Positions 19,143 through 28,455 are shown, counted from the first letter of the stretch. The stretch is 64,000 bases of DNA from Phycisphaeraceae bacterium (GCA_002716625.1 PBAS01000016.1:1-64000); one strand, 5' to 3'. The notes: generated by a model not told the origin, from the letters alone. A program made the numbers and translations.

Positions 19143-21518
19143 CTATTTAGCCACGAGGAAGATCCGATCAACCCATGTGCCAGCATGATCACCATAGGCA
19201 CCTGGACCATTGGGTTTAACCCAGATCACTGACCCATGACCAAGATCATGAACCCCTAGATCATAGGTGGCGTAATCGCTGTCCACAATCGCTGGAAAAT
19301 CAACCGTGATACTTTGAACCTCCTGCACTGCATCTCCAGGTGAATCTCTCAGATCAACTCCCATTGCCACTCCGGTTTGGTCACCTGCTCGCGTCCCAAG
19401 AGCCTGCACCCGGGCAACAACATACACCTGCCACCTTCCGGCCAACTGTGCGGGAATCTCAGTACGCACCTGCAGGGACTTTAAGCGACCAACCAATCGG
19501 ACTGCCTTACCATTTGATGCCTTAGAATCGTCAACCACCGAAACAATCTTGGGATCCAGTACCGACTCAAAAAGATGCTCCTGTACATCCTCCCAATCGT
19601 ACGCTTCTAGTTCCTGGCATATCCCTGGCGTCTTCCCTGACCGACTCGGAAATACCGCCCGCATTTTCTTCACATACTCCGACATAGGCCTCCAAGGACG
19701 ATACGTCTGCCAGGCAATCTCATCACGTCCCATCTGATTGAGAAGAGCATATGGATCTTCCGGACCAAGAAATGGCTTGCCAGCCCGCCGGGATTCGGCA
19801 AGTAGTTCACGAAAACGCTCTAACCAGACCATTTCAATCCCGAGTCGCGCGCGTCTCACACGAAATGACAATGTTTCATCATACGCCACCGCCTCAAGGG
19901 CATGATTGAACAACTGGGTGGCATTGTTCATGTCATCAAGAGTCATCCAGGCTCGGGTTGTCGTTGCGTAGCAACTGAGGAAATGTCCACCATCACGCTG
20001 AAGGGTCTGCTTCATCAAGTTAATATACTTGCGTAAAAATGGCGCGGCATCACCGTAGTATCCCTCAAGAAACTCGTTGGCCAACTGCTGCTCATCCAGC
20101 GTCGGATCCCACATCATTTGCGTATTGACGTAGTAACGCATACGCGTGAAGTCGCTCGCATCGCCATGAAAGCTTTGAACGAGCATACCACTTACCCCGG
20201 CCTGACCATAGGCACGAATGGATTGGGCTTGGACAAAGTAGTTTGGATGTGGCTTGACGAACTGACGGAAGTTCGTGTTGTAATCCCAAGTCCACAGGTG
20301 CGATGCAATCTTGGACCACTGCGCAAGATGATCACGCTGAGGGACCAGATCACTGACCGGCTTACCATGATCACGATCCAGAAAGGCCATGTAGATCAAC
20401 ACGTTCTTTCTGGGGACAACCGTACGTGGCGGCGCCTTCGTGTGCAGGTATGATAATGTACCAATCAACACATCGGGATACTTGTCTTCTATCCGCTCTG
20501 CGATTTCATTTGCAGTTGTCACCCATAATGCCGCGTGTGAACCTTCTGTCGCACGCACCGCAATACATTTGGCACAACTGCACTTTTGACGACCATCCCA
20601 CTGAGTAACCCAGACAACCTTCGGTGGATACTTCCATGTCGGGTATTTTTCAGCAAGCTGGGCGATCACCGCATCACCAATTGTTCGCCGAGCCTCGGGC
20701 ACACTAAGGCACGGTGCCATCGGTATTCGCCGTGTACGTTGCGCTATTTCATAGTGCTGTAAATTTCTCGACTTGACCCCGCCGAGCATGCTGGCGAATG
20801 TGTACTGGGTGGTCGGATCATTTTGAAATGCATTGTCCGGCGCATACATGTACCAGTCCGGATGCTCTATGAAATGCTTGTCCGGTGGCAGCAACTTATC
20901 GATTGTGTGGTCACCAAAAGAATACTCCAAATCAATAGTCTGCCGAGACTTGAGCGAAAAAACCCGATTTCCGTACTGCGACGAACTAATCACACGCTGA
21001 TCGAATTGAGGGCGATAGATCACATCCAGAGCATCTATGACCAACGTTGCCTGCTCAGGCACCCGCTCCGCATCACCGGACCACCAGCGACAGCCTGCAA
21101 AGTCCTGCAGAAATGTATAGACCGCAAACAAGGTGCCGCGGTGCCTGCCGCCAGCCAACACCAGGTCCCCACCAACGGTCCGGATGACGATCCCGTCTGT
21201 TCCAAGAGCGGCCCAATCAACATCCGGCAATAACTGTTGGACGGCTCTGGTCGGACCCACATGAATCACCGGACCAGTTGCCTGTTTTTGAATGGGGAAT
21301 TTAGCGGATGTGATTTTTTCCAGGTATTTACCAAGTTCTTCTGCTGCCGTCTGTTCCAGCGGAAGTGGGGCATCATCAACAACAATTGCAAACTGCGTCT
21401 GTCCTTTATCCGCCAAAACCATGGCAGATAATTCCTCAACCAAGGAAATATGTATTAGTAGAAAACTAGGCAAGAAGACCAAACATCTTTTGAAATTCAT
21501 AAAGCCAAATGACATCAT
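19143..21518 (-). CDS. Exported DUF4838 (alpha-glucuronidase-like) glycoside hydrolase candidate
   Basis: 791 residues with an N-terminal hydrophobic segment (CLVFLPSFLLIHISLVEEL), probably a signal peptide. Residues about 40-150 resemble the small N-terminal domain of alpha-glucuronidases and GH20 enzymes (PLPLEQTAAEELGKYLEKITS, IVIRTVGGDLVLAGGRHRGTLFAVYTFL, CRWWSGDAE). The DUF4838 region follows (about 160-450): WVTQWDGRQKCSCAKC, LIGTLSYLHTKAPP and VSGMLVQSFHGDASDF. The C-terminal 150 or so residues look like a beta-sandwich. DUF4838 proteins are taken to be carbohydrate-active, but activity is mostly unproven. It is the only clearly exported member of the eight-gene run and may act first on an external glycan. 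Confidence 0.8.
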   Translation of the reverse strand: MMSFGFMNFKRCLVFLPSFLLIHISLVEELSAMVLADKGQTQFAIVVDDAPLPLEQTAAEELGKYLEKITSAKFPIQKQATGPVIHVGPTRAVQQLLPDVDWAALGTDGIVIRTVGGDLVLAGGRHRGTLFAVYTFLQDFAGCRWWSGDAERVPEQATLVIDALDVIYRPQFDQRVISSSQYGNRVFSLKSRQTIDLEYSFGDHTIDKLLPPDKHFIEHPDWYMYAPDNAFQNDPTTQYTFASMLGGVKSRNLQHYEIAQRTRRIPMAPCLSVPEARRTIGDAVIAQLAEKYPTWKYPPKVVWVTQWDGRQKCSCAKCIAVRATEGSHAALWVTTANEIAERIEDKYPDVLIGTLSYLHTKAPPRTVVPRKNVLIYMAFLDRDHGKPVSDLVPQRDHLAQWSKIASHLWTWDYNTNFRQFVKPHPNYFVQAQSIRAYGQAGVSGMLVQSFHGDASDFTRMRYYVNTQMMWDPTLDEQQLANEFLEGYYGDAAPFLRKYINLMKQTLQRDGGHFLSCYATTTRAWMTLDDMNNATQLFNHALEAVAYDETLSFRVRRARLGIEMVWLERFRELLAESRRAGKPFLGPEDPYALLNQMGRDEIAWQTYRPWRPMSEYVKKMRAVFPSRSGKTPGICQELEAYDWEDVQEHLFESVLDPKIVSVVDDSKASNGKAVRLVGRLKSLQVRTEIPAQLAGRWQVYVVARVQALGTRAGDQTGVAMGVDLRDSPGDAVQEVQSITVDFPAIVDSDYATYDLGVHDLGHGSVIWVKPNGPGAYGDHAGTWVDRIFLVAK

Positions 21519-21581
21519 GAGAAATATTCCTTTTCAGCCAACAGCTGTAACGAACAGTCGACCTTCATTCCAAAAGGTTTG

Positions 21582-22412
21582 TTATCCCATTCTAGGTGAT
21601 ATTTTTGTGCCATGAAGTTCCAGGAGTCTATCTGCATTGCGGAAAAGAAGGTGTTCTTTCTCCTGATTGTTCAGTTTCGCCTCATCGATACGAGCACGCT
21701 GAGATGCAGAAAAATAGAGCGGTGTGTCAGTGCCAAAAAGAATCTGGTGCGAACCAACCTCCTGAACTGCCCATTCAATCAGACCAGGGGTCAGGCTACG
21801 CGCACTTGACGTATCAGTATAAATATTGCGATGAACGGAGGCCTGAATCGCCGCAACCTGCTTTGTGGGATCGCCCTGGGCACCACCTCCATTGCCCAGG
21901 TGCGCCAGGATGAGGCTCACCTGCGGATAGTCATTGGCTAATGGCACAAAATCGCAGGGCTCGCTATTTGCATCACCGCTATGGGCGAGAATGAGTGCAT
22001 GGCAACCAGATGCAAACTCGAACAACTCATCCCCATAGTCTGTAATAGGATAAATATGCTCCTCTGGATGTAACTTAATCCCCACACACTTTGGTAATTT
22101 GAGCATGCGTTCTGCTTGCTGATAGGTGTCCGGCTGTCGCGGATTAACAACCACCCACCAATACAATCCATCGATCATCTCAACAATACGGGCCGCTTGC
22201 CTATTTCCTTCACAAGTATCCGCTTCACCACGTGGCATCAGACCCAAAAGCGGAGATGCAACTGTCCATTGAATATTGACCGCACGCGCCCTGTCCACCA
22301 CACATTGCGCATCGGCGGTTAAGAATTGGTTCTCAAGATCTGTAAACCCTGCTCGCTTATAAACCCCGTAGTGGGCATGGATGTCAATAGCGGCAATATT
22401 CCGTGTGGTCAT
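21582..22412 (-). CDS. Amidohydrolase-family metal-dependent hydrolase
   Basis: 276 residues from the ATG at 22412, which is preceded by a strong ribosome site (GGAGGGG); the frame is open further to 22490 but lacks such a site. IAAIDIHAHYG provides the metal-binding His-x-His at the start of the barrel. LALILAHSGD and VSLILAHLGNGGG supply further His ligands, and QILFGTDTPLY the catalytic Asp. This pattern fits the amidohydrolase-2 group, which includes decarboxylases and lactonases such as LigI-like enzymes. Within this operon a lactone or sugar-acid hydrolysis is plausible. Sixty-seven bases separate it from the sialidase-like gene upstream. Confidence 0.85.
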   Translation of the reverse strand: MTTRNIAAIDIHAHYGVYKRAGFTDLENQFLTADAQCVVDRARAVNIQWTVASPLLGLMPRGEADTCEGNRQAARIVEMIDGLYWWVVVNPRQPDTYQQAERMLKLPKCVGIKLHPEEHIYPITDYGDELFEFASGCHALILAHSGDANSEPCDFVPLANDYPQVSLILAHLGNGGGAQGDPTKQVAAIQASVHRNIYTDTSSARSLTPGLIEWAVQEVGSHQILFGTDTPLYFSASQRARIDEAKLNNQEKEHLLFRNADRLLELHGTKISPRMG

Positions 22413-22479
22413 ATGGCGCACCCCCCTCCAACCACAATCAAAATTGAAACACGAATAAAACATGGCCAGGAACAAGTTG

Positions 22480-23751
22480 TCAGGCTTCAATATGCGAAGT
22501 ACCCTGCATTACCCGCTGCACAGCAGGGGGCACATCACCTTCATGGACGTGGTTGCTGAGTCGCAGATCCCATGGTTCATCATGGTAGAGACTATCGATC
22601 GGCATGGCACGCAACATGCGACGATAACGTGTCCGATCACCCACGCATTCACGATCGTACATGAAATAGACCGTGTTACCAGCGTATCTGACATTAGGAT
22701 ATCTGTAGATACAGTAATCCGCCGGGAACTGACCAACACGCTGACGAGCAATCACAAATCGTGGCGGTTCTTCCGATTCGACATGGGGGCCCGGATTGAG
22801 TTGTGAGCAGCAGTCAAGTGTTTTGAAATTTATCCAAGTCTTGCCATTATCAGTAGAAATTGCAGAACTGAGCCGAGATCGCCTGTAACCACCACGAATT
22901 TCATTGGCTGAAACCTGATTCCATACCATGTGCAAGTCACCCGTGGTCGGAATACGGCGTATACGGCATGGTGAATAGGAGTTGGGTAGGGCGTTGGACA
23001 CCGCTCGGGTCCAAGTCTGACCACCATCATTGCTCCAAGCTTCAATGATTCGGCCGATGGTCGACCGCATGGCTAAAACCAGCCGGCCGTCATTGGCCTG
23101 GGCCAACGTGGGTTCGTCACATGCATAAACACCTTGGTATCCATCGTCCAACCAGACAAAAATGGAATCTTCACACCGCTGCCAGGTCTGACCCTCGTCA
23201 TCAGAATAGTGAACAAATGTAATGTCCATTTCCGGGCTATGGGCGTGACCTTCAATGTTGCATGGCGTGCCATTGATCATGCAGTAGGCCGGGGCGTTAT
23301 GCGACTGACCCGCGGCATAACATGCACGAACCGGTTGCACCAACCGACCCGAGGTGAGTTGTACGAGTGAATCATGATAGGGCATGCCCACCTGGTCAGG
23401 ACGGTTAATAGCAACCATGTCCGACCAAGTCTGGCCCTGATCATCTGACCAACTGAAGCAATTAGTGGCAATGGCACCGAACGGTGGTACATGGATATCG
23501 GCTTCGTAGCTGATGCCGATGCGATTCGAAGCCAGTTTCACGATGCCCGTCACATGATGAAGTCCGCCTTCAATCTTCCGGCCTGCCTTATCGACCAATG
23601 GCTGAGGCTCACTCCAGGTTCGACCGTGATCGTGCGAGACAGAACTTGCCAGGCCACGGTGAATTGCCAGCAACCGGCCATCATCCAACTCCACAAAACC
23701 CGATCGACCTGCAGGGAATAACGCATCAAAGCAATGATCTTTTATAGTCAT
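22480..23751 (-). CDS. Sialidase/neuraminidase-like six-bladed propeller (BNR repeats), no signal peptide
   Basis: 423 residues from the ATG at 23751 (a TTG directly before it is also open). Five Asp-box repeats of the form S-x-D-x-G-x-T-W are visible: SHDHGRTW, SDDQGQTW, SDDEGQTW, SNDGGQTW and STDNGKTW, which defines the sialidase superfamily fold. In planctomycetes many such proteins are not true sialidases and act on other glycosides, or by elimination. The N-terminus (MTIKDHCFDALFPAGRSGFV) has no signal peptide, so it should work inside the cell on an imported oligosaccharide. It lies between the DUF6807 gene and the amidohydrolase gene, all leftward. Confidence 0.85.
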   Translation of the reverse strand: MTIKDHCFDALFPAGRSGFVELDDGRLLAIHRGLASSVSHDHGRTWSEPQPLVDKAGRKIEGGLHHVTGIVKLASNRIGISYEADIHVPPFGAIATNCFSWSDDQGQTWSDMVAINRPDQVGMPYHDSLVQLTSGRLVQPVRACYAAGQSHNAPAYCMINGTPCNIEGHAHSPEMDITFVHYSDDEGQTWQRCEDSIFVWLDDGYQGVYACDEPTLAQANDGRLVLAMRSTIGRIIEAWSNDGGQTWTRAVSNALPNSYSPCRIRRIPTTGDLHMVWNQVSANEIRGGYRRSRLSSAISTDNGKTWINFKTLDCCSQLNPGPHVESEEPPRFVIARQRVGQFPADYCIYRYPNVRYAGNTVYFMYDRECVGDRTRYRRMLRAMPIDSLYHDEPWDLRLSNHVHEGDVPPAVQRVMQGTSHIEA

Positions 23752-23813
23752 CAAACTTTATCCGTTCATATGAATGTCTGAATGCCAAGGTATCCCAATA
23801 CCCTTGTAGGATC

Positions 23814-24950
23814 TCATCCGGATAATTGAATGTTAGGCGGGTGTACATAGTCATGAAAGCGATTAGCAACATTGCCTTGAGCCACATCACCCTCGTGAAG
23901 TAACAAGCGGTAGTTGAATGCTAGCGTTTGTCCCGCCTCAATGGTGTAGGAACCATCCTTCAGTAGACTTGATTGGTAGTGAGAGTGCCCAAAGGGATTG
24001 GCAGCCATCAGGCCATAATTACGGACATGCCAGGGTGTAGGGTGGCGGAGATTCAAGGGATGGTCAAAAATAGCAATCCCGACATCCTTCCCCTGACATA
24101 CGCCTGAATAATCGCACCAATGAGCTGGTTTGCCCCAAGTCTCATCTTCACCAACACCACCGACACTGTTTTCAATCTTGCCTCCCGTTTTTCCATCCAT
24201 CGTGGTGGCCACCCGCACCGAACAGATACCACCTTCCTTGGTATCACCAAACACGACGGGCTTGTCACCAGCCAAAAGGATCACTTGCAAATCCAACTGG
24301 CGGGCATCTTGCGGCGTGTTGCACACGCTGATTCGGCGTGTTTCACTTAATGATGGCTTGTGATCTTGACCTTGCCACTGGAGTTCATGTTCAAAAATAC
24401 CCAGTACCGGACCATCACATATTTTGTTGATTTTCCGGTGAACCTGTACGCCGCAATCTTCGGTTTCACCCCAATGGTCAACACCATTGACATCACCAAA
24501 GGCCACCCAAACCGATCGATGATGCAGGTGATCGTCTGTCTCACCTTCAACATTTTCAACGATGGGATAAGCACGGGTCATATGTACGCCGTGAGGGCCT
24601 ACCAGCGGATGCAGGTAGGGGCGGAACGGGACTTGATCGTAGTGGTAGGTGGTCAGTGGTTCACCGGCAACTTGCATAGCCACGTAGCCTTTAGCTACAT
24701 CGTGATCAAATTTTACACCACTGATATCAGATTCTTGACCGGGTTCAAATACCAATTTGCACTGCTCGCCCGCAGCCAATTCATCTAAAACAAAATATAG
24801 AGTTCCATCAATGACCTGGCCGGAAAGGTGTTTCCCACTGTCCGCACGAGACAAAACGCCACAGATATCCGGGCCTCCAACATCAAGGCATACAAGCGTA
24901 TTGCGGCGATGGTGAGGTCCGGCATCAAGAATCAGATGTTTGACAGGCAT
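23814..24950 (-). CDS. DUF6807 (PmoA-like) family protein
   Basis: 378 residues from the ATG at 24950. The frame is open to 25031, but that would overlap the Gfo/Idh gene. It matches the planctomycete DUF6807 family, often annotated as 'PmoA family': PFRPYLHPLVGPHGVHMTRAYP, then DDHLHHRSVWVAFGDVNGVDHWGE, and near the end GIAIFDHPLNLRHPTPWHVRNYGLMAANPF. The many His residues could bind metal, but no activity is established for the family; it commonly neighbours Gfo/Idh/MocA oxidoreductases, as here, and so probably acts in sugar catabolism. No signal peptide is seen from this start. Confidence 0.78.
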   Translation of the reverse strand: MPVKHLILDAGPHHRRNTLVCLDVGGPDICGVLSRADSGKHLSGQVIDGTLYFVLDELAAGEQCKLVFEPGQESDISGVKFDHDVAKGYVAMQVAGEPLTTYHYDQVPFRPYLHPLVGPHGVHMTRAYPIVENVEGETDDHLHHRSVWVAFGDVNGVDHWGETEDCGVQVHRKINKICDGPVLGIFEHELQWQGQDHKPSLSETRRISVCNTPQDARQLDLQVILLAGDKPVVFGDTKEGGICSVRVATTMDGKTGGKIENSVGGVGEDETWGKPAHWCDYSGVCQGKDVGIAIFDHPLNLRHPTPWHVRNYGLMAANPFGHSHYQSSLLKDGSYTIEAGQTLAFNYRLLLHEGDVAQGNVANRFHDYVHPPNIQLSG

Positions 24951-24978
24951 AAAACTTGGTCCGTTGCGATAAAGTGTT

Positions 24979-25965
24979 TTAGTTAAATTGGACGACCTTG
25001 GATCCGTTGCGTGCAGATTCATAGATGGCATTGACTAGTTCAACAGATTCACGGCCTTCATGGCCATCACACACAAGCGACGCGTTATCCCGTAGTGCAG
25101 CAACCATGTTTTCAAATGTATTGCCAAATGGCGTGTGTGGTTGCAGTTGATCGATTCGTTCCTCCATGCCCTCAGCAAATATCCATTGTGGCTCCGTACC
25201 CGTGTTAACCATGGCACCCTCAACACCATGGATCTCAAGTCCCTCATAGTTGGCACCGGTAAATGTTGTCGTGCCCAAGATCGTACCCATAGCGCCATTT
25301 TCGAATTCAATCATCGCCATGCCCACATCTTCCGTTTCGATATCATGGTTGAGCACACCGATCTTTCCAACCACGGATTTGGGCTTACCCATCAACCAAC
25401 GCAGCAGGTCGATCTCGTGAATCGTCTGATTGGCCAGCGATCCGCCACCATCCATCTTCCATGTCCCTCGCCAGCCACATTTGTCAAAATAGTCCTGCCC
25501 GCGATACCACTTGAGCCTGGCTTCGCCCATCAACATCTTGCCAAAAAGACCATGATTCACAGCAAACTTTGCCTTCGAATAACCTTCTTCAAACCGCCTT
25601 TGATAATCGATGGCAAGCAGTTTCCCACTGGCACGTTGTGCAGCCAAGATCGCATCACACCTGTCCACCGTAATATCCATGGGCTTGGTCACAATTGTAT
25701 GTTTTCCGGCGTTAAGACAGGGAATGCCCAAATCTGCATGCAACCCCGATGGAGTCATAATAACCATGACATCAACATTCTTGTCCGTCAGTGCTTCATC
25801 CATTTGGGTCGACCACTTACACTCCAATTCACCCGCAACTTCTTCGGCAAGTTCCTGCTGCAAGTCAATGACGCTGACAAGTCGCGCCCCCTCAGTTTGA
25901 GCAATCAACTTCGCGCGGCTCCTACCCATACCCAACCCAACAATGCTAAATCCAACTTCATCCAT
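24979..25965 (-). CDS. Gfo/Idh/MocA family oxidoreductase
   Basis: 328 residues. The N-terminal Rossmann fold binds NAD(P): FSIVGLGMGRSR near residues 6-17. Lys94 in IVTKPMD (the usual EKP, here TKP) and His183 in LANQTIHEIDLLRW are the expected catalytic residues. The C-terminal alpha/beta domain contains WRGTWKMDGGGSLANQ. Members oxidise or reduce sugar hydroxyls, for example inositol, or 3-keto-glycoside intermediates. It lacks a twin-arginine signal, unlike many planctomycete paralogs, so it is cytoplasmic. Its stop is 28 bases before the DUF6807 start, a pairing seen often in this phylum. Confidence 0.9.
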   Translation of the reverse strand: MDEVGFSIVGLGMGRSRAKLIAQTEGARLVSVIDLQQELAEEVAGELECKWSTQMDEALTDKNVDVMVIMTPSGLHADLGIPCLNAGKHTIVTKPMDITVDRCDAILAAQRASGKLLAIDYQRRFEEGYSKAKFAVNHGLFGKMLMGEARLKWYRGQDYFDKCGWRGTWKMDGGGSLANQTIHEIDLLRWLMGKPKSVVGKIGVLNHDIETEDVGMAMIEFENGAMGTILGTTTFTGANYEGLEIHGVEGAMVNTGTEPQWIFAEGMEERIDQLQPHTPFGNTFENMVAALRDNASLVCDGHEGRESVELVNAIYESARNGSKVVQFN

Positions 25966-26099
25966 AAGGAATCACTTTCCGTCTGATTGTTTACAAATAT
26001 TTTTAGAAATCTACCCTTGGCCTGTATCCATATTCCTATAGTTCACTGTATTCAACCGTGGTTAAACCAGCTTTCGTAAAACAGCTTCCCAATTGATAT

Positions 26100-27176
26100 C
26101 TACTGCCCATCATTCAAGAACTTTATACAAACTGGCCTAGAAACCATTAATGGCCCCCCCAAGGGCATCAACTTGCCCGATTCTCGGTTGACGCGATAGA
26201 CAAGTACATCATCACTTTTTTGATTCGCAACAATCAGATAGTTGCCGGTCGGATCAATACAAATATTGCGAGGCCACTCGCCCCGTACGGGTTCATGACC
26301 TATCGCGGTAAGTTTCCCGGACTGGGGATCAATCGCGAAGATCGCGATTGTATCGTGGCCGCGGTTGGAGCCGTATAAAAAACGGCCATTAGAGGAAATC
26401 TGTAGTTCGGCTGGATAGTTCTCTCCGCCTGTATTGGGGGGTAAGGTCGAAACGGTCTGCATAATAGATAGTTGACCCAACGATGGATGATAAGAAAGAA
26501 CAGTAATTGTTGAATCAAGTTCATTAATCACATATGCAATATCGTGGTGATCAGGATGAAACATGAAGTGACGAGGCCCCGCGCCGGGATCAAGGGAAGT
26601 CGAGGGAGGATCATGAGGTGCTAGGCCACCGCCGTCGGCATCAAACCGGTACACAAACAGCTTGTCGGCTCCTAGGTCAGCTGCAATGGCAAAGCGATTT
26701 TTCGGATCAAGATTGATACTGTGGGCATAAGGTTTATCCTGCCGTTTTGGGTCCACACTTGAACCCTCATGCTGCCAGAATGAAGTCATTTCCCCAAGTG
26801 ATCCATCTTCGGCTATGGGCCAGCAAGCCACACTCCCCCCCCAATAGTTCGCTGCAAGCAAGTTCTGTCCGGTTTGGTCAATCACCAAGTAACAGGGCAA
26901 GCCACCCCTTGTAGACTGCTGGTTTACCTGGATGAGTTTGCCATCCTTTCGGTCAATTTTGAATGCCGTAACTGCACCAGCCGCTTGACCGGCAAAATCT
27001 TGAATCTCATTCACACAATATAGATAGTTCCCATCTGAACTAATCGTTAGAAATGAGGGGTTAATCGTTTCTCCCACGATGACCGGAGATGACAGTGCAC
27101 CGGTAGTCATATCCAAGTCACACCGCAAGATACCGCCATCGTGTTTACCGGTACATGTTCCAATATACATCCACAT
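26100..27176 (-). CDS. Lactonase family protein (seven-bladed propeller, Pgl-like)
   Basis: 358 residues matching the lactonase/YbhE family: MYIGTCTGKHDGGI at the start, PSFLTISSDGNYLYCVNEI, YAHSINLDPKNRFAIAADLGADKLFVYRFD, GAGPRHFMFHPDHHDIAYVINELDSTITVLSY, GENYPAELQISSNGRFLYGSNRGHDTIAIF and EWPRNICIDPTGNYLIVANQKSD. The acidic and His/Arg residues of the active site (PYAH, GPRH, ENYPAE) are present. It should open a sugar lactone such as 6-phosphogluconolactone or a related aldonolactone. There is no signal peptide. As the first gene of the leftward run it may mark the operon start; the ribosome site AAGGG lies ten bases before the ATG. Confidence 0.88.
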   Translation of the reverse strand: MWMYIGTCTGKHDGGILRCDLDMTTGALSSPVIVGETINPSFLTISSDGNYLYCVNEIQDFAGQAAGAVTAFKIDRKDGKLIQVNQQSTRGGLPCYLVIDQTGQNLLAANYWGGSVACWPIAEDGSLGEMTSFWQHEGSSVDPKRQDKPYAHSINLDPKNRFAIAADLGADKLFVYRFDADGGGLAPHDPPSTSLDPGAGPRHFMFHPDHHDIAYVINELDSTITVLSYHPSLGQLSIMQTVSTLPPNTGGENYPAELQISSNGRFLYGSNRGHDTIAIFAIDPQSGKLTAIGHEPVRGEWPRNICIDPTGNYLIVANQKSDDVLVYRVNRESGKLMPLGGPLMVSRPVCIKFLNDGQ

Positions 27177-27708
27177 GACTCATATCCCTTATTTATTTAA
27201 TGATATCAGGGTATCTCCGCATGATACTAGGAGTCCAAACGGATATCACTGACTGCCGCAGGTTGCCGCAATACTCCCAACTTATAGAAGTTAACCAAGT
27301 GATGTTTGGGCTACATGCTCATAGCATGCAAATAGGACCCGCTACATCATGCAAGCGCAAATTGATGGTACGGTGGCCCATTCCAATGGGCCCACACTGC
27401 CATCTCCACCCACCCAAAGATCGGTTTTCATTGTGGGGTAGAGCATCGCCGACCTCGGACCAGCAACCGAGGATGATTAAGCACCTGGATTCGACCAAGG
27501 CAAGATTCCCAAAGCGATCTCAGGAATAGGCTAAAACCCCTCTCAAGGCGCCAGCCAATTCTTAATTGGCTCAAAATAAACCGATTCCGTGACCTGGAGC
27601 GAATATCACCCCAGAACCATGCACGCGCCATGCTGCGGTTGGCCGCTTGTAGGTTGTGCAGTCCGTGGTATATTCTCGCCCAACCTAAACTGTTAGAGAG
27701 GGCTGGTC
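27177..27708. other. Hairpin-rich intergenic region between divergent lactonase and lipoprotein genes
   Basis: There is no coding potential in these 532 bases. Perfect inverted repeats occur at 27300-27305/27344-27349 (enclosing CATGCT/AGCATG at 27314-27328), 27375-27382/27385-27392, 27453-27458/27467-27472 and 27553-27560/27564-27571. Several could be stems of one transcript or separate regulatory hairpins. A weak promoter (TATATT at 27669-27674) may serve the lipoprotein gene at 27709. No known RNA family could be assigned. Confidence 0.45.
27553..27571. terminator. Perfect 8-bp hairpin in intergenic region
   Basis: AGCCAATT at 27553-27560 and AATTGGCT at 27564-27571 pair perfectly around a 3-base loop. 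An A-rich stretch (CAAAATAAA) follows on the plus strand. It could end a transcript or be part of a larger structure; no gene obviously needs it. Confidence 0.25.
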
Positions 27709-28455
27709 ATGAATAATCAATATCGTGTCGCATGGTTGGTGCTGGGCGTGACCGCAGCCTATTGGCTCGGCGGAATGTGGGGATGTGCCACCACAAAGAA
27801 TAATGCAAACCAAGCAGCGCTAGAAGACCGCCGGCCAGCTTTTGAGGTTGATGGCCCGGGTCTTGCAAGCAGGCAGGAGATCGCAGTAGAACTTGATATT
27901 GCCCTATTGGATCCTGCACAGGTAGCTCGTGAGGCCCAGCTGATCAAACCCAATCCAAGTGAATCGGAGGCCAAACCGCAAATAGATGAAATGAACCACG
28001 AGCCCCAGCAAATGACGGATACTGAAGTTGAGCCGACCGTCCAATCCCAAGAGATCCTATCCACTGCAAACCACTCCGAAGCTCACATCATCCAAGAAAC
28101 CACCTTGTCTGAAACTACACGGCAGCCGCCAACACCATCGATCTCAAACCTGGATCGCTCACATTGGCCGAAAATCGTCATTGGACCCTACGACGGAACG
28201 ACACAACACCACCCTTACTATTTTTCTGACATCACGTCATTCAAATACAGCCGTGCAGAGAACAGCCCGGTAGGAGCAGAATCTGATAAAACCATAACGG
28301 AGGATGTACTTGAAGGTAGCCAGTCAGGTCACCATTCAAGCGATGAAAATACTTGGGGACTTTTATTTCAACCATTGAAATTCGGTGCAGACCTGTTGCT
28401 GCTGCCGCTCAACAGCCTGCTTCATCCCCCTTTGTCTTCAGTCACAACACCCTGA
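27709..28455 (+). CDS. Probable lipoprotein of unknown function
   Basis: 248 residues. The N-terminus has a short basic start, a hydrophobic core (VAWLVLGVTAAYWLGGMWGC) and a Cys that could act as a lipidation site, although GMWGC is an imperfect lipobox. The remainder is hydrophilic, rich in Glu, Gln, Pro and Thr, and probably disordered up to about residue 150. A final hydrophobic patch follows (FGADLLLLPLNSLL). No domain is recognised. A ribosome site (GAGAGGG) precedes the ATG. It runs ahead of the GH35 gene with a gap of about 130 bases and is probably an envelope protein. Confidence 0.6.
   Translation: MNNQYRVAWLVLGVTAAYWLGGMWGCATTKNNANQAALEDRRPAFEVDGPGLASRQEIAVELDIALLDPAQVAREAQLIKPNPSESEAKPQIDEMNHEPQQMTDTEVEPTVQSQEILSTANHSEAHIIQETTLSETTRQPPTPSISNLDRSHWPKIVIGPYDGTTQHHPYYFSDITSFKYSRAENSPVGAESDKTITEDVLEGSQSGHHSSDENTWGLLFQPLKFGADLLLLPLNSLLHPPLSSVTTP

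Noticed and set aside
25135-25986. 283-codon plus-strand frame opposite the Gfo/Idh gene.
   Set aside because: It is a shadow of a clearly assigned oxidoreductase; composition is rich in His and Cys in the way antisense frames are.
27484-27500. CTGGATTCGAC resembling the conserved 5' part of tmRNA.
   Set aside because: No matching 3' acceptor, no tag reading frame ending in Ala-Leu-Ala-Ala and no GGGG start nearby.
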